Origin: Sulfuritalea sp.
Lineage (GTDB): Bacteria > Pseudomonadota > Gammaproteobacteria > Burkholderiales > Rhodocyclaceae
Assembly (NCBI GenBank): GCA_023700805.1
Contig: JAMPYF010000007.1
Location: 62,001 to 126,000, forward strand
Reading direction: 5' to 3'
DNA: 64,000 nt
Both the position numbers and the translations under genes were made by a program. Position 1 is the stretch's first letter; the number at the start of each line of letters is the position of its first letter. A model generated the notes under the pieces. It was not told the origin of the DNA. It saw nothing but the letters and a program-made list of their open reading frames with translations, and searched no databases. Positions 55,413 to 64,000 of the stretch are shown here, one piece after another.

Positions 55413-56777
55413 TTGAACCCGGACTCGCTCCCTGATCCGCGGCCCGCCTCCCTGGAGGCAGAAGTCAAGCGCCTGCGGGCCGAACTCGCCAACACACGCG
55501 AGCAGTTGGTCGCTACCGAAAAGGCCTTCGGCCGTTTCGTACCCCGTGAATTTCTGCATTTCCTGGGCATCGACAACGTTCGGGGCGTTCGACTCGGCAT
55601 GCAGACCGAACGCAAGATGACCATCCTCTTCGCCGACATCCGGAATTTTACCGGCCTCTCGGAAACGATGACGCCGCAGGAGAATTTCGATTTCATGAAC
55701 TCCTATTTGTCGCAGATGGAGCCGATGATCGTCCCGTTTCGCGGACTGATCGACAAATACATCGGCGACGCGATCATGGCGCTGTTCCCCGAAGGCACGG
55801 ACGATGCGGTACAGGGCGCGCTGGCGATGCTCGAACGACTCAAGGTCTATAACGAGGGCCGTGCGCGCGCAGGCTACTTGCCGATCCGGATCGGCATCGG
55901 CATCAATACAGGCATCGTCATGCTGGGGACAGTTGGCGGCATCGGACGGATGGAAGGGACGGTCATCAGCGATGCCGTCAACCTCGCTTCGCGGCTGGAG
56001 GGCATGTCGAAGGTTTACGGTGTGCCGATGCTGATCAGTGAGCACACTTTGCACAGCCTTGCAGATCCTTCGCGATACTGCATCCGGTTTCTTGCCCGGA
56101 GTCGAGTCAAGGGCAAGCTGGAGGCTCAATCCGTGTATGAAGTCTTCGACGCGGATCCGCCGCGGATGCTGGCGGCAAAGAAGCGCACGCAAAAACGCTT
56201 CGAGGAAGCATTGGCCTTCTACTTCGTCGGGGACATCTCTCGCGCCAGGACGCGATTGGCGAGATGCCTCGAAGAGGTGCCGGAAGATGCTCCGGCGCGC
56301 CTCTATCTGAACCGCTGCGACGATTACTTGCGCAACGGTCACGCCGAAGGTGTCGAGGAGAACGAACTGACCCAGACCTGGAGCGAGGAATGCAGTTCCG
56401 GCGTGGCCGAGATCGACAGCCGCCACCGGACCCGCCTGAGCCAGATGAATGCCCTGGCCACCGCCGTCCGCGAGGGGCGCACCAGCGACACCCTGCCGAT
56501 ACTCGACCTCATCGAGAGGGGTGCGCAGGAACAATTCGCCCTGGAGGAATCGCTGATGCAGGAATCGCGCTATGCGTTTCTTGCGGAGCACTTGCAGCAG
56601 CATCGGCGTTTCCAGACCAACCTGCAGCGCCTGAGCGAGGAAATCGAGTCCGAGGCGGAAAATCCGGTATGCATGGCCTTTCGCATCAAACTGTTGTTGA
56701 TGGACTGGACGGTCAATCACAGCACCAAGACCGATCGCCACCTCGGGCATCACCTGAAGTCGAGAAGCGGCGGCTAG
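55413..56777 (+). CDS. Class III nucleotidyl cyclase fused to a C-terminal hemerythrin-like domain
   Basis: FADIRNFTGLSE, DKYIGDAIMALFP, DAVNLASRLEGM; C-terminal GVAEIDSRHRTRL, EHLQQHRRF, LLMDWTVNHSTKTDRHLG. Confidence 0.85.
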   Translation: MNPDSLPDPRPASLEAEVKRLRAELANTREQLVATEKAFGRFVPREFLHFLGIDNVRGVRLGMQTERKMTILFADIRNFTGLSETMTPQENFDFMNSYLSQMEPMIVPFRGLIDKYIGDAIMALFPEGTDDAVQGALAMLERLKVYNEGRARAGYLPIRIGIGINTGIVMLGTVGGIGRMEGTVISDAVNLASRLEGMSKVYGVPMLISEHTLHSLADPSRYCIRFLARSRVKGKLEAQSVYEVFDADPPRMLAAKKRTQKRFEEALAFYFVGDISRARTRLARCLEEVPEDAPARLYLNRCDDYLRNGHAEGVEENELTQTWSEECSSGVAEIDSRHRTRLSQMNALATAVREGRTSDTLPILDLIERGAQEQFALEESLMQESRYAFLAEHLQQHRRFQTNLQRLSEEIESEAENPVCMAFRIKLLLMDWTVNHSTKTDRHLGHHLKSRSGG

Positions 56778-56840
56778 CCCGCAGTTCGCCCCGATGGCGG
56801 CTTGAGCCGCCGCGCCAGTGCGGCAACTGCAGCAAAGCAA

Positions 56841-56873
56841 AAGGCCGGAAACCTTGTCAAGGTTTCCGGCCTT
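56841..56873 (-). terminator. Hairpin terminator, downstream of tRNA-Val on the minus strand
   Basis: AAGGCCGGAAACCTT-GTC-AAGGTTTCCGGCCTT, 15-bp perfect stem. Confidence 0.75.
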
Positions 56874-56888
56874 CGACCATGTGAATCC

Positions 56889-56963
56889 TGGTGGGCGGTA
56901 CTGGGATCGAACCAGTGGCTTCCACCGTGTGAAGGTGGCACTCTACCGCTGAGTTAACCGCCC
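56889..56963 (-). tRNA. tRNA-Val(CAC)
   Basis: Minus: GGGCGGTTAACTCAGCGGTAGAGTGCCACCTTCACACGGTGGAAGCCACTGGTTCGATCCCAGTACCGCCCACCA; TTCACAC anticodon loop; 7-bp acceptor; CCA encoded. Confidence 0.95.
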
Positions 56964-57062
56964 GCGAAAGAGCCGCGCATTTAACCACAAACCACGGCCG
57001 ACGGTCAATCGCGCCGGCGCCGTGGCGTAGAATTCGGACCTTTCCTCGCATATCGAATTCCC

Positions 57063-58460
57063 ATGAAGGTTCGCACCCGCTTCGCGCCCAGTCCCACCGG
57101 CTTCCTGCACATCGGCGGCGCCCGCACGGCGCTGTTTTCCTGGGCCTATGCCCGTCGCCATGGCGGCAGCTTCATCCTGCGCATCGAGGATACCGATGTC
57201 GCGCGTTCGACGCCGGAGGCGGTGCAGGCGATCATCGACGGCATGCAGTGGCTGGGACTGAGTCATGACGAGGGGCCGTTCTACCAGATGCGGCGCATGG
57301 ACCGCTACCGGCAGGTGATCGACGAAATGCTCGCTGCGGGCACGGCCTATCACTGCTATACGTCGAAGGAGGAGCTCGACGCCCTGCGCGCCGAACAGGA
57401 GGCGCGCAAGGAAAAGCCCCGCTACGACGGCCGCTGGCGACCCGAAGCGGGCAAGACCTTGTCGCCGCCACCGGCCGGCGTGGCGCCGGTGGTGCGCTTC
57501 CGCAATCCGACCGGCGGCGTGGTGGCCTGGCAGGACCAGGTCAAGGGGCGCATCGAATTTGCCAACAGCGAACTCGACGACTTCATCATCGCCCGCGGCG
57601 ACGGCACGCCGACCTACAACTTCTGCGTCGTCGTCGATGACCGCGACATGAACATCACCCATGTGATTCGCGGCGACGATCACGTGAACAACACGCCGCG
57701 CCAGATCAACCTGCTGCAGGCGCTCGGCGCACCGGTTCCCCGGTACGCGCACCTGTCGATGATACTCGGCGACGACGGACAGAAGCTGTCCAAGCGCCAC
57801 GGCGCGGTGTCGGTGATGCAGTACGAGGAGGATGGCTATCTGCCCGAGGCGGTGCTGAACTATCTGGCGCGCCTGGGCTGGTCGCATGGCGACGAAGAAG
57901 TGTTCAGCATGGAGCAGTTCGTGCAGTGGTTCGATCTGGATCACATCACGGCGTCAGCGGCGCAGTTCAATACCGAGAAGCTGAACTGGCTCAATGCGCA
58001 CTACCTCAAGCTGGCTGATGCGCAGCGACTCGCCGCCGAGGCAACGCGCCGCCTGGCACGCCAGGGCGTGGCTGTCGCCGGCGGTCCGGATGTGGCGCAG
58101 CTGGCCATGTTGTACCGGGATCGCGTCGGCAACCTGAACGAACTGGCCGATGCCTTGCATCCCTTCTATGTAGCGCCGCGGCCGAAGGCCGAGATGGCGG
58201 CCCAGCACCTGACCGAAGCGGCGCAGAAAGGCCTGCACGCCTTGCGCGAGCGGCTGGCGGCATGCGATTGGCAGGCCGCCGAACTGGGACTGGCCGTCAA
58301 GCAGACCGCTGCCGAGTGCGGATTGAAAATGCCGCAGCTGGCGATTCCGCTGCGCGTCGCCCTGCTGGGCATGCCGCAATCGCCCTCGATCGACGCCGTG
58401 CTGGAGGTATTGGGCCGCGAGCGCGTGTTGCAGCGGCTGGCGGCGGTGTTATCCGCATGA
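57063..58460 (+). CDS. gltX: Glutamyl-tRNA synthetase
   Basis: [20 protein letters not shown] (HIGH) and [11 protein letters not shown] (KMSKS-like). Confidence 0.96.
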   Translation: MKVRTRFAPSPTGFLHIGGARTALFSWAYARRHGGSFILRIEDTDVARSTPEAVQAIIDGMQWLGLSHDEGPFYQMRRMDRYRQVIDEMLAAGTAYHCYTSKEELDALRAEQEARKEKPRYDGRWRPEAGKTLSPPPAGVAPVVRFRNPTGGVVAWQDQVKGRIEFANSELDDFIIARGDGTPTYNFCVVVDDRDMNITHVIRGDDHVNNTPRQINLLQALGAPVPRYAHLSMILGDDGQKLSKRHGAVSVMQYEEDGYLPEAVLNYLARLGWSHGDEEVFSMEQFVQWFDLDHITASAAQFNTEKLNWLNAHYLKLADAQRLAAEATRRLARQGVAVAGGPDVAQLAMLYRDRVGNLNELADALHPFYVAPRPKAEMAAQHLTEAAQKGLHALRERLAACDWQAAELGLAVKQTAAECGLKMPQLAIPLRVALLGMPQSPSIDAVLEVLGRERVLQRLAAVLSA

Positions 58461-58532
58461 AGCGCGCCTGAAGCGGATTGACATTCGCCCGCGACAGGGC
58501 GAAAGTTGGCGCAGTTCATTTCGGCATGAACC

Positions 58533-59450
58533 ATGTCCCGCGTTCTGCTCCTGCTGCTGCAGTTTTTCGTGACCGCGTGCGCGACCTCGCCCGGGGGCCG
58601 CACGCAGGTGGTGGCGCCGCCTGCATTGCAGGGCTTCAGCGCGGTCTATTCGGAGTTCGACATGCACCTGCAATTGGTGACTGCCGCCGATGCGCCGTCG
58701 TGCCAGGCGGCGGAGTGTGCCGCGGATCGGGCTTTCGATCAGCGGATTCTTGCCCTGGGACGCCGCCTCGCCGATACGGCGTTCCGCCAGTACGCCGATC
58801 TGCAACTGCGCTTCCCGCGCTTCGAGTTCATCGTCGCCGACAAGCTCGATGCCGGGACGGCGTCCAGCGCGGCGGGAACGGTGGTGATCTTTCGCGGCGT
58901 GCGCCGGCTTGAACTCGACGATGCGGCGCTGGCCTTTGTCCTGGCGCGGGAAATGAGCCATGTCATCGCCGGCCATCACGACGAGAACGTGACCACCAGC
59001 GTGCTGGTGGCCGTGGCCGCCCAGATATTTCTACCGGTACTCAATATCGGGTCCCTGTTTTCCGCATCCACGGCTGCCGCCACGACTGCGGCGGGTTCGA
59101 CGGCGACGACCAGCGCGGTGGCGTCGGTCGCTTCCTTTGCCGGTTCGCGGGTGCTGCGCGCCAACGATCGCCCGTTGCAGGTGCGCGAGGCTGAAGCGAT
59201 GGCCATGAACCTCCTGGCCGCAGCCGGCTGGGACGGCCGCGAGGTCAGCGACCAGCTGCAGGCCCTGCGTCCGGCCCTGCCGGCGGAAGCCGACTGGACT
59301 GCCGAACTGCGCGATTCGACGCTGCGCATCGCCAGCCTGATGCAAGGTCCGGCGCTTGTGGAAGATGCGCCGACCGTCGGCATCCTGAGTCAGGTCGTGC
59401 CGAGCTTGTCGCTCGATCTGCCGCCGCCCATGGTCAGCAAGCCGTTCTAA
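58533..59450 (+). CDS. M48-like lipoprotein with altered metal motif
   Basis: Lipobox TAC; LAFVLAREMSHVIAGHHDEN, HExxH replaced by RExxH. Confidence 0.75.
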   Translation: MSRVLLLLLQFFVTACATSPGGRTQVVAPPALQGFSAVYSEFDMHLQLVTAADAPSCQAAECAADRAFDQRILALGRRLADTAFRQYADLQLRFPRFEFIVADKLDAGTASSAAGTVVIFRGVRRLELDDAALAFVLAREMSHVIAGHHDENVTTSVLVAVAAQIFLPVLNIGSLFSASTAAATTAAGSTATTSAVASVASFAGSRVLRANDRPLQVREAEAMAMNLLAAAGWDGREVSDQLQALRPALPAEADWTAELRDSTLRIASLMQGPALVEDAPTVGILSQVVPSLSLDLPPPMVSKPF

Positions 59451-59463
59451 TTGCGGCCGCTGC

Positions 59464-59489
59464 AAGAGTTGGCGCTGGCGACACGGCGC
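59464..59489 (+). repeat. Dispersed short repeat copy 4 (intergenic)
   Basis: AAGAGTTGGCGCTGGCGACACGGCGC. Confidence 0.6.
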
Positions 59490-59494
59490 GGCTG

Positions 59495-61417
59495 TTACAA
59501 ACCGGCCTTGCCGCGATGCAGGTCGCGCAGGTGGAAGCGCGCCGGATCGACGGCGCGCGCCAGTGCACGCTCGACCGGCAACGGATCGCCGGCGAGCTGG
59601 CTGGCGAGCAGTTCCGCGGCCAGCGGCGCCCAGACCATGCCGCGCGCCGACAGCCCGAGCAGGGCGTGCAGGCCCTCCAGACGCGGCAGCTTTTCCAGCG
59701 TCGTCCCGTTCCCGATAATTGCCGACGTGTCGGGCAGGGTACCGATCAGCGGCAGCCGATCGGGGGTGGCCGCGCGCAGACCGACGCGGCCATCCAGCAG
59801 CGCCGCATCGATGCCCGCGGCAGCGCCCGGCAGGAGTTCGTCGAGGCGTTGCAGGTTGCCTGCATGGTCCGCGGCGCGAATTCTCAAATCGGTGTCGCCG
59901 CTGTCGAAGCTGGCTCCGATGCAGACCTTGCCGGCTTGCGGCGGGGTGATGTAGCCGGAGCGGCAGACGACATGATGCAGCGGCGGCGTCATCGCGTCGG
60001 CAATGGCCGGCGGCAGATAACTGACCTGGCCGCGGATCGGGGTCAGCGGCAGCGCCTGTTGCAGCAGCCGGTTCGCGTCATGGGCGTTGGCGAGAACCAC
60101 GTGGGGTGCGTCGGCCAGCAGGCGGCCGGCGGCATCGAATGCCTGCCAGCCGTCCGCTGTCTGGCGCAGCGCGGCGACCTCGGTGGCGAAGCGCGCATCG
60201 ACCGCCTCCCCGGCCGCCGCCAGCAGGGCGCCGCAGATGCTGGCCGGGCTGACCCAGCCGCCGCCGGGAAACCACCAGCCGCCATGTGCCAAGGGTCGGC
60301 CGATCAGGGCCGCGGCGGCGGCATGATCGAGAAATGCGGCAAAGTCGGCCGGCAGTCCGAGCTGCTCCACTGTGGCGCGCTGCAGGGATTCGTGGGCCGC
60401 GTCGCGGGCGACCTGCAGCACGCCGCAGGGCGACCAGCGTAGCCCGGCCAGATCGGCAAAGCGCCGCAGCGCATACAGATAGCAGGCGCGCGACAGGCGC
60501 GCCGCCAGCGCATCGTCCTTCGCCAGGTGCGGCAACAGTATGCCGGACGGGTTGCCCGAGGCTTCCTGGGCGGGCGCGGCATGGCGCTCGAAGAGTTCGA
60601 TCCGCCAGCCGCGCGCGGCCAGCCGTTCGCTGATCGCGGTGCCGGCAAGCCCGGCGCCGATCACGATGGCGCGGCGCTCGGCGGGCGCGCCGGACGGATC
60701 AGGAGTTGGCGCTGGCGACCCGGCGACGCCGCGCAGCATCTCGCGCTTGCCGGCAAAGCCGGGGCGGCGTTCCACCTGCCAGCCTTGCTGCTGCAGCGTG
60801 CGGCGCAGCTCGCCGGCGACGCTCCAGGTCGCCAGTGTTGCCTGGCTCCTGCACAGACGGCTGAGCGTGGCGAGCAGGGCCGGCGACCACAGCGCGGGAT
60901 TCTTCGCCGGCGCGAAGCCGTCGAGATAGACCGCATCGACATGGGCTGTCAGTTGCGGCAGCAGTGTCCGCGCGTCACCCAGCAGGAGCGTCAGCGTGAC
61001 GCGGCCCGCATCGAAATGCAGGTGATGAAAGCCCGTCGTCAGCGGCGGCCATTGGCGCAACAGCTCGGCGGCGAGGGCCCCGAGTTCGGCATGGGGGGCC
61101 AGCAGCGCGGCCAGATCAGCGCGGCGGAAGGGATGCTTTTCGACAGAGACGAAGTACAGCCGGCCCCTGGTGCCGGACTCGCGCCATGCCTGCCAGGTGG
61201 CGAGAAAATTCAGGCCGAGGCCGAAACCGGTTTCAAGGATGACGAAGCGTTCGGCTTCCATCCAGCGCGCCGGCAGCGCATTGCCGGCGAGGAAGACGTG
61301 GCGGGCCTGGGCCAGCGCGCCGTGCGCGGTGTGATAGACGTCATCGTAAAGCGCCGAATACGGCGTACCGTCGCCGGTTGCCGCCGGTTCGGCGGGAACC
61401 AGCGGAGATGACATCAC
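59495..61417 (-). CDS. mnmC: Bifunctional tRNA mnm5s2U biosynthesis protein MnmC
   Basis: Methyltransferase half ([21 protein letters not shown]) plus FAD oxidoreductase half ([22 protein letters not shown]). Confidence 0.93.
   Translation of the reverse strand: MMSSPLVPAEPAATGDGTPYSALYDDVYHTAHGALAQARHVFLAGNALPARWMEAERFVILETGFGLGLNFLATWQAWRESGTRGRLYFVSVEKHPFRRADLAALLAPHAELGALAAELLRQWPPLTTGFHHLHFDAGRVTLTLLLGDARTLLPQLTAHVDAVYLDGFAPAKNPALWSPALLATLSRLCRSQATLATWSVAGELRRTLQQQGWQVERRPGFAGKREMLRGVAGSPAPTPDPSGAPAERRAIVIGAGLAGTAISERLAARGWRIELFERHAAPAQEASGNPSGILLPHLAKDDALAARLSRACYLYALRRFADLAGLRWSPCGVLQVARDAAHESLQRATVEQLGLPADFAAFLDHAAAAALIGRPLAHGGWWFPGGGWVSPASICGALLAAAGEAVDARFATEVAALRQTADGWQAFDAAGRLLADAPHVVLANAHDANRLLQQALPLTPIRGQVSYLPPAIADAMTPPLHHVVCRSGYITPPQAGKVCIGASFDSGDTDLRIRAADHAGNLQRLDELLPGAAAGIDAALLDGRVGLRAATPDRLPLIGTLPDTSAIIGNGTTLEKLPRLEGLHALLGLSARGMVWAPLAAELLASQLAGDPLPVERALARAVDPARFHLRDLHRGKAGL
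60702..60725 (+). repeat. Dispersed short repeat copy 5 (within the mnmC interdomain linker)
   Basis: GGAGTTGGCGCTGGCGACCCGGCG. Confidence 0.5.
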
Positions 61418-61424
61418 TCCGGCA

Positions 61425-62936
61425 TCATTCCGGCCGCATCTGCGGGAAGAGGATGACGTCGCGAATTGAGGCCGAGTTGGTAAGCAGCATCACCAGGCGG
61501 TCGATGCCGATGCCGCAGCCGCCGGTCGGCGGCAGCCCGTATTCGAGGGCGCGGATGTAGTCGGCGTCGTAGTACATGGCTTCCTCGTCGCCGGCTTCCT
61601 TGGCCTTGGCCTGCTGCATGAAGCGCGCGGCCTGGTCCTCGGGATCGTTGAGCTCGGAGAAGCCGTTGGCGATTTCGCGGCCGACGATGAACAGCTCGAA
61701 GCGCTCGGTGATGTCCGGGTTGTCGTCGTTGCTGCGGGCCAGCGGCGAGACTTCGGCCGGGTAGTCGATGATGTAGGTCGGATCCCACAACTCGGCCTCG
61801 GTGGTCTCCTCGAACAATGCCAGTTGCAGCGTGCCCAGGCCGGCGCGCGCCATGTGCGGCGATTTCATGTCCACCCGGAGGTCCTTGAGCTTCTGCCGCA
61901 GCCAGTCGACGTCGTTCAGTTGCTCGAAGCTGTAGCCCGGGTGGTAGTGATGGATGGCGCCGACGATGGTCAGCCGGGCGAAGGGCTTGGACAGGTCCAG
62001 CGTGCGTCCCTGGTATTCGAACACCTCGGTGCCCAGCGCCTCGCGCGCCGAGTGGCGCAGCAGGCCCTCGGTGAAGTCCATCAGGCGGCGGTAATCCGTA
62101 TACGCCTCGTAGAACTCCATCATGGTGAACTCGGGGTTGTGGCGCGGGCTGAGGCCCTCGTTGCGGAAATTGCGGTTGACCTCGAACACCTTCTCGAAGC
62201 CGCCGACCACCAGGCGCTTCAGGTAGAGCTCGGGCGCGATGCGCAGGAACAGTTCCATGTCGAGCGCGTTGTGGTGGGTCGTGAAGGGCTTCGCCGCGGC
62301 GCCGCCGGGGATGGGATGCATCATCGGCGTTTCGACTTCGAGGAAGCCGTGGTGCATCATGTAATTGCGGATCGACTGGATCATCCGGCTGCGCGCGACG
62401 AAGGTGAAGCGGGTCTGCTCGTTGGTGATCAGGTCGAGTTCACGCGCGCGGTATTTCTGCTCGACGTCGGTCAGGCCGTGGAACTTCTCGGGCAGCGGCC
62501 GCAGCGACTTGGTCAGCAGGCGGATGCTGCTGCATTGCACCGTCAGTTCACCGGTCTTGGTCTTGAACAGCGTGCCTTCGCAGCCGACGATGTCGCCCAG
62601 GTCCCAGCCCTTGAACTCCTTGTGCGCCTCTTCGCCGGTGCCGTCGTTGCTGACGAAAATCTGGATGCGGCCGGACACATCCTGGATGCTGGCGAAGCTG
62701 GCCTTGCCCATGACGCGCTTCAACATGATGCGGCCGGCCACCTTGACCCCGATAGTCGTCGCTTCGAGTTCCTCGCGCGTCTTCGCGCTGTAGAGTTCGT
62801 CGAGCTTGCCGGCCAGGTTCTCGCGCGAGAAGTCGTTGGGGAAGGCGCGGCCGGAAGCACGCCAGGCCGCGAGTTTTTCGCGGCGCTCGGCGATCAGGCG
62901 GTTCTCGTCGGCAGGTTGCTGTTGCTGGTCGCTCAT
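61425..62936 (-). CDS. lysS: Lysyl-tRNA synthetase
   Basis: [58 protein letters not shown]. Confidence 0.96.
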   Translation of the reverse strand: MSDQQQQPADENRLIAERREKLAAWRASGRAFPNDFSRENLAGKLDELYSAKTREELEATTIGVKVAGRIMLKRVMGKASFASIQDVSGRIQIFVSNDGTGEEAHKEFKGWDLGDIVGCEGTLFKTKTGELTVQCSSIRLLTKSLRPLPEKFHGLTDVEQKYRARELDLITNEQTRFTFVARSRMIQSIRNYMMHHGFLEVETPMMHPIPGGAAAKPFTTHHNALDMELFLRIAPELYLKRLVVGGFEKVFEVNRNFRNEGLSPRHNPEFTMMEFYEAYTDYRRLMDFTEGLLRHSAREALGTEVFEYQGRTLDLSKPFARLTIVGAIHHYHPGYSFEQLNDVDWLRQKLKDLRVDMKSPHMARAGLGTLQLALFEETTEAELWDPTYIIDYPAEVSPLARSNDDNPDITERFELFIVGREIANGFSELNDPEDQAARFMQQAKAKEAGDEEAMYYDADYIRALEYGLPPTGGCGIGIDRLVMLLTNSASIRDVILFPQMRPE

Positions 62937-62969
62937 GATGATGGTCCGATGGCGGAGATGGAGTGTGGA

Positions 62970-64000
62970 TCAGACGCCCTGCTTCAGGCTGGCTTCGATG
63001 AACTGGTCGAGGTCGCCGTCGAGCACCTTCTGCGTCGCGGAGATTTCGACATTGGTGCGCAGATCCTTGATGCGGGAATTGTCCAGCACGTAGCTGCGGA
63101 TCTGGTGGCCCCAGCCGACGTCGGTCTTGCCGGCTTCGAGCTTGTCGGCTTCGGCCTGGCGCTTGCGCAGTTCGAGTTCGTAGAGGCGCGACTTCAGCAT
63201 GGCCATCGCCTCGGCGCGGTTGCGGTGCTGCGAGCGGTCGCTCTGGCACTGCACCACGATGCCGGTCGGGACATGGGTGATGCGGATCGCCGAGTCGGTC
63301 TTGTTGATGTGCTGGCCGCCGGCGCCCGAGGCGCGGAAGGTATCGGTGCGCAGGTCGGCCGGGTTGATCTCGACCTCGATCGAATCGTCGATTTCGGGAT
63401 ACACGTAGAGGCTGGCGAAGCTGGTGTGGCGGCCGCCCGAGGAATCGAAAGGCGATTTGCGCACCAGGCGGTGCACCCCGGTTTCGGTGCGCAGGAAGCC
63501 GTAGGCGTAATCGCCCTCGACCTTGATCGAGGCGCTGCGGATGCCGGCCACGTCGCCGTCGGTCTGCTCCAGCAGTTCGGTCTTGAAGCCCTTGCGCTCG
63601 CAGTATTTCAGGTACTGGCGCAACAGCATCGAGGCCCAGTCGCAGGCCTCGGTGCCGCCGGCGCCGGCCTGGATGTCGATGAAGCAGTTGTTGGGATCGG
63701 CCGGATTGTTGAACATGCGGCGGAATTCGAGATCGGCGACCTGCTTTTCGGCAGCATCGAGGTCGGCTTCCACCGCCGCCATCGTCTCTTCGTCGTCTTC
63801 GTCGCGTGCCAGTTCGAACAGTTCGCGGGCTTCGGCCAGGCCGGTGCCGACGGCGGACAGCGTGCCGACCACGGCTTCGAGGGATTTCTTTTCGCGGCCC
63901 AGGGTCTGGGCGCGCTCGGCATCGTCCCAGAGCTTCGGATCTTCGAGTACCTGATTCAGTTCAGCGAGTTTTTCCGCTTTTCCGTCGTAGTCAAAGATAC
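62970..64000 (-). CDS. prfB: Peptide chain release factor 2, 5' end beyond the window, programmed +1 frameshift
   Basis: [21 protein letters not shown]; minus-strand TATCTTTGACTACGAC at the right edge, with the CTTTGAC slippery stop at 63990-63996. Confidence 0.95.
   Translation of the reverse strand, partial: IFDYDGKAEKLAELNQVLEDPKLWDDAERAQTLGREKKSLEAVVGTLSAVGTGLAEARELFELARDEDDEETMAAVEADLDAAEKQVADLEFRRMFNNPADPNNCFIDIQAGAGGTEACDWASMLLRQYLKYCERKGFKTELLEQTDGDVAGIRSASIKVEGDYAYGFLRTETGVHRLVRKSPFDSSGGRHTSFASLYVYPEIDDSIEVEINPADLRTDTFRASGAGGQHINKTDSAIRITHVPTGIVVQCQSDRSQHRNRAEAMAMLKSRLYELELRKRQAEADKLEAGKTDVGWGHQIRSYVLDNSRIKDLRTNVEISATQKVLDGDLDQFIEASLKQGV

Noticed and set aside
55200-56840. 546-aa minus-strand ORF
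   Set aside because: Antisense to the cyclase-hemerythrin gene, which has clear family motifs; typical high-GC shadow ORF.
1-64000. CRISPR arrays, IS elements, prophage or integrase signatures
   Set aside because: None seen in the ORF translations or as regularly spaced repeats; the tRNA-Val is flanked by ordinary genes with no integrase.

Overview
The window is a GC-rich chromosomal segment, probably betaproteobacterial (a Rhodocyclales-like origin is my guess from protein flavour, not a search). (1) About 2.2-20 kb is a dense c-type cytochrome locus. It holds ten multi- or mono-heme cytochromes with about 39 CXXCH motifs counted by eye, a 777-aa predicted outer-membrane beta-barrel, a PpiC/SurA-type isomerase, three NHL/beta-propeller lipoproteins and an unknown helical periplasmic protein. 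It reads like a porin-cytochrome electron conduit whose composition differs from MtrCAB/MtoAB. (2) About 20-24.6 kb is a NodU/CmcH carbamoyltransferase with an SxtJ-like tail, a 50-aa DUF5989-like ORF absent from the supplied track, and an SGNH-hydrolase/TPR protein. (3) About 24.8-33.7 kb is a cytochrome c maturation region carrying both System II (ResB, CcsA) and System I (CcmF/G/H/I) components plus a heme-copper-oxidase-like subunit. (4) About 34-42 kb has a histidine kinase, a sigma54 response regulator, Sel1 proteins, two exported propellers, further cytochromes and a HiPIP. (5) About 42-56.8 kb is rich in second-messenger proteins: GGDEF/EAL proteins, tandem diguanylate cyclases with a periplasmic CXXCH, a class III cyclase-hemerythrin fusion, a cupredoxin and an EB_dh-like protein. 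(6) About 56.9-64 kb is housekeeping: tRNA-Val(CAC), gltX, mnmC, lysS and prfB with its frameshift site. Sigma54-type -24/-12 elements occur in front of several of the cytochrome, maturation and signalling genes, suggesting one regulon. A short dispersed DNA repeat (AGAGTTGGCGCTGGCGACACGGCG-like) occurs five times, in coding and noncoding DNA and on both strands. No CRISPR array, IS element or prophage was recognised.
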